From contig NC_071355.1 of the NCBI RefSeq assembly GCF_943734655.1, positions 222,132,527 to 222,196,526 on the forward strand: DNA of 64,000 nt. Reading direction: 5' to 3'. Below are positions 14,331 through 24,033 of this stretch, piece by piece; positions within the stretch are counted from its first letter, which is position 1, and each line of letters starts with the position of its first letter. Under the pieces are notes generated by a model that saw only the letters and a program-made list of their open reading frames with translations, was not told where the DNA came from and searched no databases. This DNA is from Sabethes cyaneus. Lineage: Eukaryota; Arthropoda; Insecta; Diptera; Culicidae. The position numbers were made by a program, and so were the translations under genes.

Positions 14331-14592
14331 GACATAAGTATTAATTGTTACTTTTTAGGTGCCAAGAATTAGGAACAAACTTACGCAGAATTAGGAACAT
14401 GCGCAAAAAAGCGCGCAGAACTAAGTACCGTGGATAAGTCTACCAAATGAAATATATGAAAAATACCAAATGAAATGTTGTAAATACAAATCTGTCAATA
14501 TTTGGAACTTATTGAAACGGCTTCAGTTACATTTTCTAAAAATAATGTTGGTCTTGCGATATAATAAAAAAAAGAGCCGAAAACTCTTTCCT

Positions 14593-15006
14593 GTACTTTA
14601 AACCAGGCTGCATTCTTGGTTTTTTTGCTCAGTAGATGCTCATTTGACTGTAGCACCTTAACGAAACAGAATTCGGAAAAGTAGTGTAAACGGCGATTGT
14701 AGAGCTAATTAATATCTACATTATTGTCGAAGAAAGTTTAGTTTTATCTTTTGTATTTACGGCACTACGCGATTGCTACCCCGTTGGTAGCCAAAATGAG
14801 CGCTCTTTTTGCTACCAACGGGGTAGCAGCCCCATAGCGCTGTAAATACAAAAGATAGCTTATAATAGATAACAATAATGTAGATAATAAGTAAATCTAC
14901 AATTGCCGTTTACACTACTTTTTCGAATTCTGTTTCGTTGAGGTGCTGCACTCAAATGAGCATCTACTGAGCAAAAAACTGAAAATGAAGCCTGCTTTAA
15001 ACTGGA
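14593..15006. mobile_element. Long-arm foldback (hairpin) element
   Basis: Nearly the whole element is one imperfect palindrome of about 414 bp. Each arm is about 195 bp and reads outward-in: 'ctttaaaccaggctgcatt', 'gctcagtagatgctcatttg', 'cgaaacagaattcg', 'agtagtgtaaacggc', 'ctacattattg', 'ttttgtatttac'. The centre is GCTACCCCGTTGGTAGC and its inverse. The arms match at roughly 85-90% by eye. It has the form of a foldback MITE, and its transcript could fold into one long double-stranded RNA. Confidence 0.75.
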
Positions 15007-15008
15007 CA

Positions 15009-15230
15009 TAAAATTGGTTTTGAAGTTGAACTGAAGTTGGATTTGATATTGGATTTGAATTTAGCTTTTACTTGAGGTTTTACTTAAATTCAAACTGGAA
15101 ATTGGACTTGAATCCAAATTAGAACTTGGCCTTGAAACTGGATTCAAAATTGAACTTGAAATTGGGTTTGAAAATGGACTTTGAATTAGACTTAAAATTA
15201 GAGTTGAAATTGAACATCAAATCGGACATA
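15009..15230 (+). repeat. Degenerate 12-bp word array (TTGAAATTGGAC-like)
   Basis: Words such as 'aattggacttgaa', 'gaaattgaacttgaaattgg' and 'gacttaaaattagagttgaa' repeat with loose 12/18-bp spacing. Translations give LDLKLELKLN-type peptides, which explains the ORFs here. A piece of the same word array, inverted, appears near 63868-63900. Confidence 0.55.
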
Positions 15231-15900
15231 TTGATAAATGTAAGACGCAAATCCTTCCAACAGGTCTCCAACAAACTCGCTGCTATTTTCATTGTCATCA
15301 TCGTAACAATTTTATCGTCCCTGGGAGGTATCTGCTGTATCTTCTAGTAATTGGCGGTAGGTTTACCGTAAATGACGACTAGTTGTCCCTCAGTGTCTAG
15401 AACCAGAGGTCCTCAGCGCTTTGTTCTTCCTTGCAACATAGGTACTCTAGCTGCCACTACCACCTTTTTCAAAACGAATGCAATCTGTTTAGGATCGTCT
15501 GGTAGCGTTTGAGTTGGTTCATTATAATTTTCGAATAGTCTGGATTTGTATGCTGCGCTTAAGAAATCATTAGGATCATCAGATATGTACCTAAAATTAA
15601 AAAACAAAGAAAACTTATCCAATTTAATTCTACTATGTATATTTTATTCACGACAGATACGTATTTCGCCTACGACTTGCAGGCTTCCTCAGTGTCTGCT
15701 TTCGAACATAGTAGAATTAAATTGGATAAGTTTTCTTCCTTCTTAATTTTAGGTTTTGTATTCTACTAAGACGCTCCAAAAACTTCAGTCATCAGATATG
15801 TCTCTCAGGTGTTTCATTGGGACATCCTTTCACTTGAGTCAATAAAGTGCATAATTCTTCAATTGACGCAACGTAATCCTCGAGAACACGAAACAAACGG
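15231..15900 (-). pseudogene. Decayed coding region of unknown origin, split by a retroposon
   Basis: On the minus strand one frame from 15622 down to about 15200 stays open except for two stops, and its peptide composition looks protein-like, not repeat-like (for example FENYNEPTQTLPDDPKQ, then VVVAARVPMLQGR, then LVLDTEGQLVVIYGKP). The 200-bp insert at 15589-15788 interrupts it. Upstream, at 15801-15898, a protein-like stretch (LFRVLEDYVASIEELCTLLT) continues in another frame, so at least one frameshift has also occurred. I do not recognise the family. Candidates are a retroelement structural protein, an endogenous viral remnant, or a dead host exon. Nothing here could make an intact product. 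Confidence 0.4.
15589..15788 (+). mobile_element. SINE-like retroposon with 13-bp target duplication
   Basis: The 13-bp sequence TCATCAGATATGT occurs at 15576-15588 and again at 15789-15801, flanking a 200-bp insert. The insert contains an inverted pair: 'aaaacttatccaatttaatt' near its start and the inverse near 15712-15735. It ends GACGCTCCAAAAACTTCAG. The same 19-base end closes the insert at 63031-63108, and a near match occurs at 57739-57757. Target duplications of unequal length with a fixed 3' end and variable 5' part are typical of LINE-mobilised retroposons. No poly-A tail is present. Confidence 0.65.
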
Positions 15901-15901
15901 T

Positions 15902-18900
15902 ATTTCGCTGCATTAACTGCTGTTTTTCACAGCCCTCCGGAATGGAGAGTGCCTTCACGTGTCGTGTTCTAAATTATTGTGTTAACTGGGTCGAAAGGTC
16001 TTACAATTTAATGCAGCGTTGTAGATGACCGTAATTAATGGACTTATTAACGAAAATAACATTTAAAAAATTTGAAATCTTCTATTGACCTGAAAACTAC
16101 AACGCAATTTTTTTGATTTTCTAGGATATCGCTTATATCTAACATTCATAACACTTGTACCAAGTGTCGTACAAAAAGTCCTAAAGAAAAATCTTAGAAA
16201 AAATACTTCTGAATCATGGAAACTCATACAAATATCAAAATGGCGTGTTTTGTTGTACCTGAAGGAATGGTTTTATCTATTCATGTGTGTAAAGCAGTAA
16301 TTGTATGGATGGTACAGTAAAAGTATAATCACCATAATTTGCTGCAATTAGATTTACAGAACTTGCAACATATACTTATTTTGATTCTGATTGACTCCGG
16401 ATGGGATTAAAACTGTATCTAACTATTTTGTAATGGAACCGCGAAATACGGATTATTACTTTTTTCAGTTGATGGCTACTGGCTAAGAGTTGGGAATATT
16501 CATATCATTTTCGTTTTTTTTTATTTTAACGCCAAAACGGAAACTACCGAGTTCGTCTGAAATTATAGCAGCGAAAAATGGAATCATACAGAATCACCAA
16601 ATACAGTTATTGCTTTACGCCAGTGATGACCAAATGTCGGCTCACGGATCGCATGCGGCCTTCCAAAGTATTCCACGCGACCCGGGGACTAAATAGTTAT
16701 AATCGCATATTTTACTTTTTGATATGAGTAGTAAATCATTGCGACACGCGGCATTCAAAGAGGCAACCAATTTGGCGCGCACCTTGTCAATACCTGGGCA
16801 CCGCTGCTGTACGCTGTAGGGGTACTGCAAACTAGTTCGAAAATACACAGAACACCGGTAAAACTTTTCTTCGCGTGCAATTAGAAGCAGAATAATTCAT
16901 TCAGCATCCTACCCAATGGCAACCGGAAGCTTTCTGCGATGCTGCGTGATGGATGTATGTTTCGCGGTCATGCGAAGGACTATCCATTCCTATGAATGAG
17001 TTTTGATCAGTGTGCTTTATAATCCTTGGTAGATGAGATGAAATTTTTTAGTAACTTTCTCTTCATACTGTTAACAAATGGGTTTTTTAAAATCTATACA
17101 CATTGAAAGATTGAAAAAAATAAATACACCAAAAAATCGTGTTGATACTACAGACACCCTTTGCAAAAAAGGCTTGTTACTAATGGTTTCATTTCATGCT
17201 TTGGACATAGGTACGTACGCAAGGATGAGATATTTGTTTCACATGTCAATCACCGCACGTTCAAAGCTCCATTTATGAACGGATTCTGTTCGTCGGATGA
17301 ATTTTCAGCAAATATGACTTTGTCGCAGTTTCGTCAGGGCTCGCATTAGTTGAGTTTATGAGCTGCCGCGTAATAGCCCCTCGGATGTTAATCTAACGCG
17401 ATTGCTTGTTTTGCATAAATATGTACATTTATGAAATTTCATCACCCCAGAAACTAATATAGTTTTTAATTGTGCTTGTTTATTATGCATTTTTATGTAT
17501 GTGTGAAACAAATTTCATTTTATCTAACCTTTATTATTTTATGTCTAATCTTTTATCACCCTAATGGTCCTAATGGACATTTGCAATAACCGCCTAGTCA
17601 TCAAGTGGATTTCGTGCTTTTCGACCACCTAAGTTTAACAGAAGTATAACAGAAACAAGTAGAAGTTTACTGCTATGCTGATTGACTCAGGCTCATCAAA
17701 AATTATTTGCGAAACACCACGAATAATATCGATCAGATGCACGTGCGTCACTAAGCATCATCCTTAGATAGAAACATATCATGCGTTCAGATAGCGGGCA
17801 ATGTAAACAAATATGTTCATGCCTGCCACACCTGCTGCCACGTAGATACGACCAGCAGCGAACATCGTGTTTTGCGCCCCGTGGGATGTGAAACGGTTCA
17901 GGCCTTTGTCAAGTTCAACGGCAGAACGCCACAGTAGACTTGTTATCGCGAACTGATGAACCGCCCGCCTGGTGCGGGTATATCATCAACGCGCCCGAGG
18001 CTCCTAATGCCCTTTTGTGGGGTATGTGACACCGGTGCGGTGTATCTACGCATGCATTTTGCACTTTTCTCCAATTTTCTCGCAGCAGCAGCAGCAACAA
18101 CAACAACAACAACGGCACCGTTCCAGCATCATCGGGCTGATATCGGTCGGTACGATTTGTAGCGCCGAAAGCTCCATCCGGGACCTCATATAATAGTATC
18201 TGGCCTTGTAAAACTGTTGACAGCTGCACACTCCACCGAGCCAGACCAAGATACGATGGCAAGCGATGGAAACGGTCCGTGTGCTTGTTTGTCGATCAAC
18301 ACCCAAGCGATTGACTGCGCTGCTTGATGCTGACTCAACCGTACCGGGAGTTGATAGTCAGGAGTTGAGGACATCGTCAGACAGGCAGGCTGGCAATTTT
18401 TGCTCCGCAAATGATGTACGTACGTACATATATGCCGTACCTACTTCTTCACTCTATCTGGCTGGTGTCGTCTGGATGATTTTTTTCTTGCGGAAATCGA
18501 GTAATGAGGCAAATGCGGAGATAGCTCCAATAGACAATTTTCTCTGTTTATTGAGGTGGAATATTAAACTGATGTAGCATAGATAAACATCTGAGCATGT
18601 GAGCTGGATGGTTAGAGGTAAACTAAATTATTCATTGAGTTGTGTAGAATGAGAACAAAGAATATGGGAATAGTAAAATTTTGTGACGGAAAATTATTGA
18701 ACTGAAAATATTTGACCAAAACTCAAGACTCGAAAAAATGCCACCAACAGCAAAACATTTAATCCGATAAGGGACAAATGTCGACCCTGCAGCAATGAAA
18801 CTTTTGCGCAAATATTTTCGTTCGATTGGTGCGTTCAACCCGATCCGTACGTACCAGCCCAGCACTGTCATCGTTGGTGGTCTGCATCTATAGAGCAACA

Positions 18901-19243
18901 CATATGGGGATACAGTACAATGCAAGAATATGCTATGGAATTGAGTTATGTGATCTGGCCATTGGCACTTTCCAGTGTACGTACGTTGTACGTACGGTAC
19001 AGTACAGCGGCGAACTGATGATGTGGAGAACGAATTTGAGAAGACGAAACGAACTGCGTAATAAGTATCTATGAGGGGTTATGCACTAGGTACATGATCA
19101 TAACAATTGTAAATATCTCTGAAAAATCAAATGGAATATCTCAGAATCCCATATAGACTTGCATTTATCTGTGGGAATGTTCTGACAATACTAAACAAAT
19201 TTAAATGCATTTCTGTAAAAGCTTGTCGGTGCATAGGTTTTAG
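15902..19243. other. No recognised gene
   Basis: Mixed-composition DNA. ORFs up to 115 codons (for example 17915-18262 minus) do not resemble known families, and the C-rich peptide at 18046-18306 comes from the CAG/CAA microsatellite. Short GTACGTAC palindromes occur near 18416-18430 and 18975-19005. Could be intergenic or intron. Confidence 0.35.
18082..18113 (+). repeat. CAG/CAA microsatellite
   Basis: About five GCA units followed by about seven ACA units in the same register. It would read as Gln in one frame (an opa-like stretch), but no flanking gene is seen. Confidence 0.85.
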
Positions 19244-19648
19244 CCCAAGTAACACACAAAACAAGTTAGAAAATAATCTTCATGGAAAGTAATCGTTTAA
19301 GAGTACTATAAACGTACTTTGAAAACATGTGTCGTTATTATCAAGGTTTTAAGATGTTTTGTGATAACATGAATTTATTTGACAGCTCATATCAAACGAA
19401 TAATGTTTGTTTTTGTCAACATGTCAACACGAAGTTTTTATTATGTCTCCATTACTAAATTTAAACTACTGGAAGAACAAGTTATAGCTTGTGCTATAAT
19501 AACGTTTTAAAATGGTATGAAATAACCTGATACATACTTCTTTCAATTGTTGTTTCATTAGACTTCAATTTTTTGCGCTTTTCTGGAAATAGAGAAGTAT
19601 TGATGTATGTAATGTTATACTATTCTATAACAAGCTGTGTTGCTTGGG
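19244..19648. mobile_element. MITE with CCCAAG(C/T)AACACA termini
   Basis: The left end CCCAAGTAACACACAAAACA and the inverse of the right end, CCCAAGCAACACAGCTTGTT, form terminal inverted repeats of about 25 bp around 405 bp of AT-rich, non-coding DNA. A much shorter element with related ends (CCCAAGTAACA) lies at 31203. No target duplication is convincing. Confidence 0.6.
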
Positions 19649-20390
19649 AGAATGCCAAATCACTGTCAATGCTTAGGCCTACACTGAGAACATTATTTCG
19701 TATTTTTTTTGAAATAAAATATTCGTAAGACTATGTTTCTAGGTGATAAAAAAAATTACATAGCAGTTAAAAACTTTCGTAGGTTTATTGTTTACCGCAC
19801 ATGTGGTTCGTATTTGGTACGAAAACACATTCTTAGCACATTTTGCACCAGAACACATTTGCGGCACGGTTATTGTCTGGCTTCGTTATCGACAAGATCG
19901 GGCTACGAAGAGAAAATATACTTGTACAATTATTATCTGCTAAAAACTAGATTTATCACCTTTATAAATATACCAATTTTTACCAAAACCAATTATTTGG
20001 TGTATAAGAAACGGTTGGTGAACGAATGGATAATGTGCACCATAGACCCCCATAGTGGTCCTAAGCCTCTTATCTAGCCACTTCTATTCCTACCTCTTGG
20101 TGGTAGGGTAACTAACCCATTTTGGTGTCCAAATTATGTACAGCTACAAATGGGGTCCAAAATAGGCTGATTACCCTACCAGCCGGAATACGAGCAACCT
20201 TAGCGGAGATCTGGTAACAAAACCCGGTCTAAATTAAGGTCGTATACCGACAGGGAAAGAGGCACTGTATTGTCTCGCCACTATAAGATGGTAGCCCCAT
20301 CACGAGACTCGGTAGCATAGTCGTAGTTAGTAGGTTGCCTATTTATAATACTACGAAAAAAATAGACTCGGAACATTCGTGACGCTTAGT

Positions 20391-20580
20391 TGGTTTCGAG
20401 GTACGATACTGGTCTAACAAGCCAGTCGTCGTATGTTCGAATCTCGGCTAGGCAGTGCTGCTAGAAAGAGTCAGGCACTAGCCCCATAACTATCCTGTAC
20501 TCTAATAGCCGGCTGCGAAGTCTGTCGATAAAGAAGGGTCAAGTTCTCAACAGGACGTTTATACCCATGGCTTTGCTTTT
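20391..20580 (+). ncRNA. tRNA-like SINE (or LINE-linked pol III promoter)
   Basis: The B box is clean (GTTCGAATC at 20435-20443). A 5-pair stem, ACTGG/CCAGT, encloses a loop containing TAAC. The A-box region 'ttggtttcgagg' is one base off consensus. After the tRNA-like head comes a body, 'ggctgcgaagtctgt... aaggtcaagtt... ggctttgctttt'. The same body recurs, diverged, at 33856-33952, which shows an interspersed family. Here it stands directly before the LINE at 20640, so it is either a SINE that landed next to the LINE or the LINE's own leader. The acceptor stem does not pair, so it is not a functional tRNA. Confidence 0.6.
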
Positions 20581-20639
20581 TCGGAATATTCGGCATAGAC
20601 AAAGGCACCGAAATAAGGATGTGGAATAGATACTTGGTG

Positions 20640-23219
20640 CCTGGAACTGCTAAATTTCGTAGGTGGCCACATTGTGCCGCTCGATCAGTTCGCCTGAAAG
20701 TTCGACATCGTGGCACTGGAGAACGTCTGTCGCAAAGGGAAAGGAGCAACCAACGAGCTGGGAACGGGCTTCGTAATGATGGGAAGAATTGATGATCGTC
20801 TAATGCACTGGAATGCGATTAACGAGAGAATGTGCATGTTGAGGATAAAAGGCCATTTCTTCAGCTACACCATCATAAATGGGCATTGTCCACACGAAAC
20901 AGATCCGACGAGAAGAAGGAAGCATTCTACGCGCAGTTGGAGGCAACGTACAATAGCTGATCGCCATGGGGCATCAAGATCGTTATCGGGGATATGAACG
21001 CTCAGGTCTGCAGGGAAGCAATGTGTAGACCGGTGATCGCGCCCCATAGCCTGCACACCAACATGAACGTGAACGATGCATCAACTATGCAGCTTCCCCG
21101 CAAAGATATCCGAAAAGCCACCTAGAGATTACCTGGCCAACGAACCTCGAATCGAAACGACCGTCTTCTCATCGAAGGCCGGTTTTTCTTGAACATCATC
21201 AATGTACGCTCCCTACGCGGTACGGATATCAGTTCGGACCCTTACCTAGTAGCAGTACACGTGCGCTCAAAACTATCGACGACAAAGCCGCCTTCCTCGG
21301 TTAAACGTTAGGAAATTAGATAACCTGCGAGTTGTCGAGAATTACGTGCACGTACTGGATGGAGGTCTACCTTCCTCTGTGCAGCTACAAGTTTCGACTC
21401 TCAAAAACCGATGGAGTATGATGAGTGGACCACGGTCCTGTAGAGAAAAAAGCACCAGAAGGAGGACAGAGATCGTGAAGCGCTAGAACAACTATTTCGG
21501 GTTCTTCAATGAGCATCTCAACGTCGATATTACAGAAGGAAGCGCAACGAAAGTTAACCTAGTAGTACCTACAAACGACTCCATCGTACCGGTTCTCGAT
21601 CTCGAAGAGATTCGGCGAGAAACCGGTCTGCTGAAGAATAATAGAGCCGCCTGAAAGGATTGACTCCCGGTAGAACTCTACAAAAATGGTCAAGAACTGT
21701 TAGCAACGGCACTTCACTGGATAATTTCAAGGTTTTGGGAGTAGGATAGACTATCTGAGGAGTGAATGGAAGATGTGGTTTGTCCCATCTGCAAATTATT
21801 CTGGTCATTGCAGCCTTCAAGGTACTCTGCTAGATTTGGTTATGTCGTCTATCCCTAATAGCAAGAGAATTAGTAGGGCAGCATGAGGCGGATTTTCAGG
21901 GGGGCTCGTGCTACTACCAGCACGGTCGGCTGAAGAACAATAAAGCGGCAGGGGCTGATTAGCTACCCGGCGAGCTGCTGAAATACGGTGGTGATGCACT
22001 GGCTAGAGCGCTGCACTGGGTCATTGTGAAGATTTGGGAGGAATTCACGGGTGCGCGTGCCACCACGGATCAGATTTTCGCGCTTCGGCAAGTGTTGCCG
22101 AAATGTTGCGAATACAACGTGTCCACGCATCATTTATTCGTCGACTTCAAATCTGCGTACAACACGATCGATCGAGATCAGCTATGGCAGTTTATGCACT
22201 ACTACGAATTTCCGGATAAACTAACGCGATTGGTAAAGGCGACGATGGATCGAGTAATGTGTGTTGTTCGAGTATTAGGGGCAGTCTCGAGTCCCTTTGG
22301 ATCTCGAAGAGGGTTACGGCAAGGTGATGGGCTTTCATGTTTGCTGTTCAACATCGCTTTGGAGGGTGTGATAAGAAGAGCGGGTATAGACACGAGTGAC
22401 ACGATATTCACGGAGTCCGTCTAGCTTCTTGGTTTCGTTGACTACGTTGACATCGTTACACGTACCTTTGAGAGGATGGCGGAAACGTAGATCGGACTGA
22501 AAGCTGAAGCCAAACGGATTGGACTTGTCATTAACGTATCGAAAACAAAATACATGAAAGGAAGAGGATTCACTTCTCTAGAACCTGACTGACTCCCTCC
22601 CCGGATTTATATAGACGATGATGAAATCGAGGTGGTAGAAGAATTCGTGTATCTGGGCTCACTGGTTACCGCAGACAACGACACCAGTAGAGAAATACAA
22701 AGACGCATTATGGCAGGAAATCGTGCCTACTTTGGACTCCGTAGGACGCTGCGATCGAACAAAATTCGCCACCGCACGAAGTTAACAATTTACAAGACGC
22801 TGATTAGACCGGTAGTTCTTTACGGTCATGAGGCATGGACTATGCTCGTGGAGGACCAACGCATCCTTAGTGTTTTCGAACGGAAGGTGTTGCGCACCAT
22901 CTACGGCGGAGTGCAGATGAAAGACGGAACGTGGAGAAGGCGAACGAATCATGAATTGCATCAGCTGCTTAGGGAATCACCCACCGCTCACACTGCAAAA
23001 GTCGGTCGCCTGCGATGGGCTAGGCACGTCGTGAGGATGTCGGACGACAGCCCGATTAAAAAAGTTCTCACTAACGATCCGACTGGAACGAGACGGCGTT
23101 GTGCGCAGCGAGCAAGATGGATCGATCAAGTGGAAGGCGACCTGCGCAGCCTACCGAGTGGAATGGAGACGAATTCTTCGTACAGCAGAGGAAACCACGG
23201 CTTGGAGCTGATTAAGTAA
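20640..23219 (+). pseudogene. LINE with endonuclease and reverse transcriptase, decayed
   Basis: The most complete LINE here. Endonuclease: GTGFVMMGRIDDRLMHWNAI and RIKGHFFSYTIINGHCPHE (20764-20895), then, shifted, KIVIGDMNAQV (20978-21010). At the SDH motif it reads SDPYLV, so the catalytic His is lost. After a stop-rich linker come NNKAAGAD and LLKYGGDALARALHWVI. These follow a piece that belongs after them, so a local rearrangement has occurred near 21900. RT: FTGARATTDQIF (22043-22078), HHLFVDFKSAYNTIDRDQLW, RRGLRQGDGLSCLLFNIALE, then, after a stop, GFVDYVDI in place of FADD, so the active site is broken. The C-terminal half is open for 195 codons (EEFVYLGSLVTADNDTSREI to RARWIDQVEGDL). 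It ends 'attaagtaaagtaa'. The clade is not assigned. Confidence 0.85.
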
Positions 23220-23225
23220 AGTAAG

Positions 23226-24033
23226 TCGTGCTACTACGGATCAAATTTTTACTCACAACTTGTTTTCGGGGATTTCAGAGCAGCATATGATACTGTCGAG
23301 TGCGAACAGTTATGGTAGATAATGCACGTTTACGGTTTTCCGGACAATCTGGTACGGCTGATCAAAGCTGTTCTGGAGCGAGCGATGTGTTACTTGCGAG
23401 TTTTAGGGGCACTCTTGAGCTCTTTCGAATTGCGCAGAGGATTGCGCCAAGAGGATGAACTGTTCTGTATGTTGTTCTACATTGCTATTGAAGGTGTGAT
23501 CCGGCGAGCGGGCATCGAGCGGGCAACGAGAGGAACGATCTTCAGCAAGACTAGCGAACTCCAAGCCTTCGCAGACGACCTCGACATCATTATTAGAAAC
23601 CTTGCGACAGCGGAGGCAATCTACGCCAGACAAAAAATGGAGACGGAGGAGGATTGGGTTACGAATCAATGCGTCGAAACCCAAATATATGGTAGGAAGA
23701 GGCTCCAGAGAAAACAACGTTTGCCTCCCATGGATAGTGATTATTGGCGGCAATGAACTGGAAGTGATTGATGAGTTCGTGTATTCGGGATTTCTGATCA
23801 CCGCCGACAGCAATACGAGTAAGGAGATTGAACGACGCATTCAAGCTGGAAGTCAAGTCTACTTTTTCCTCTACAAGACGCTTTGGTTAAGGAGCATGCG
23901 CCGCGGCACAAAGCTGTCGATGTATAAAACGCCAATCAGACCGGTAGTCCTCTACGGACTTGAGACAGTCACTTTACTTATGGAAGACATACGTGCACTT
24001 GCCGTATTTGAGCCAAAGGTTTCTAAAAAGTGA
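23226..24033 (+). pseudogene. LINE reverse transcriptase pseudogene, truncated at both ends
   Basis: It starts at 'cgtgctactacggatcaaat' (RATTDQIF) directly after the tail of the preceding LINE, exactly as the copy at 3518 follows its neighbour. Visible: FRAAYDTVECEQL with a stop in place of Trp; LRRGLRQEDELFCMLFYIAIEGVIRRAGIE (23430-23520); FADDLDIIIRN at 23567-23600, which keeps both catalytic aspartates; then the frame changes and continues INASKPKYMVGRGSRENNV, NELEVIDEFVYSGFLITADS and RPVVLYGLETVTLL. It stops abruptly after VFEPKVSKK. The GDGLS motif is altered to EDELF. Same subfamily as the copies at 3518 and 31311. Confidence 0.8.

Noticed and set aside
20391..20462. Functional tRNA gene
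   Set aside because: B box and anticodon-like stem are present, but the acceptor arms do not pair and the body continues as a SINE-type repeat found elsewhere.
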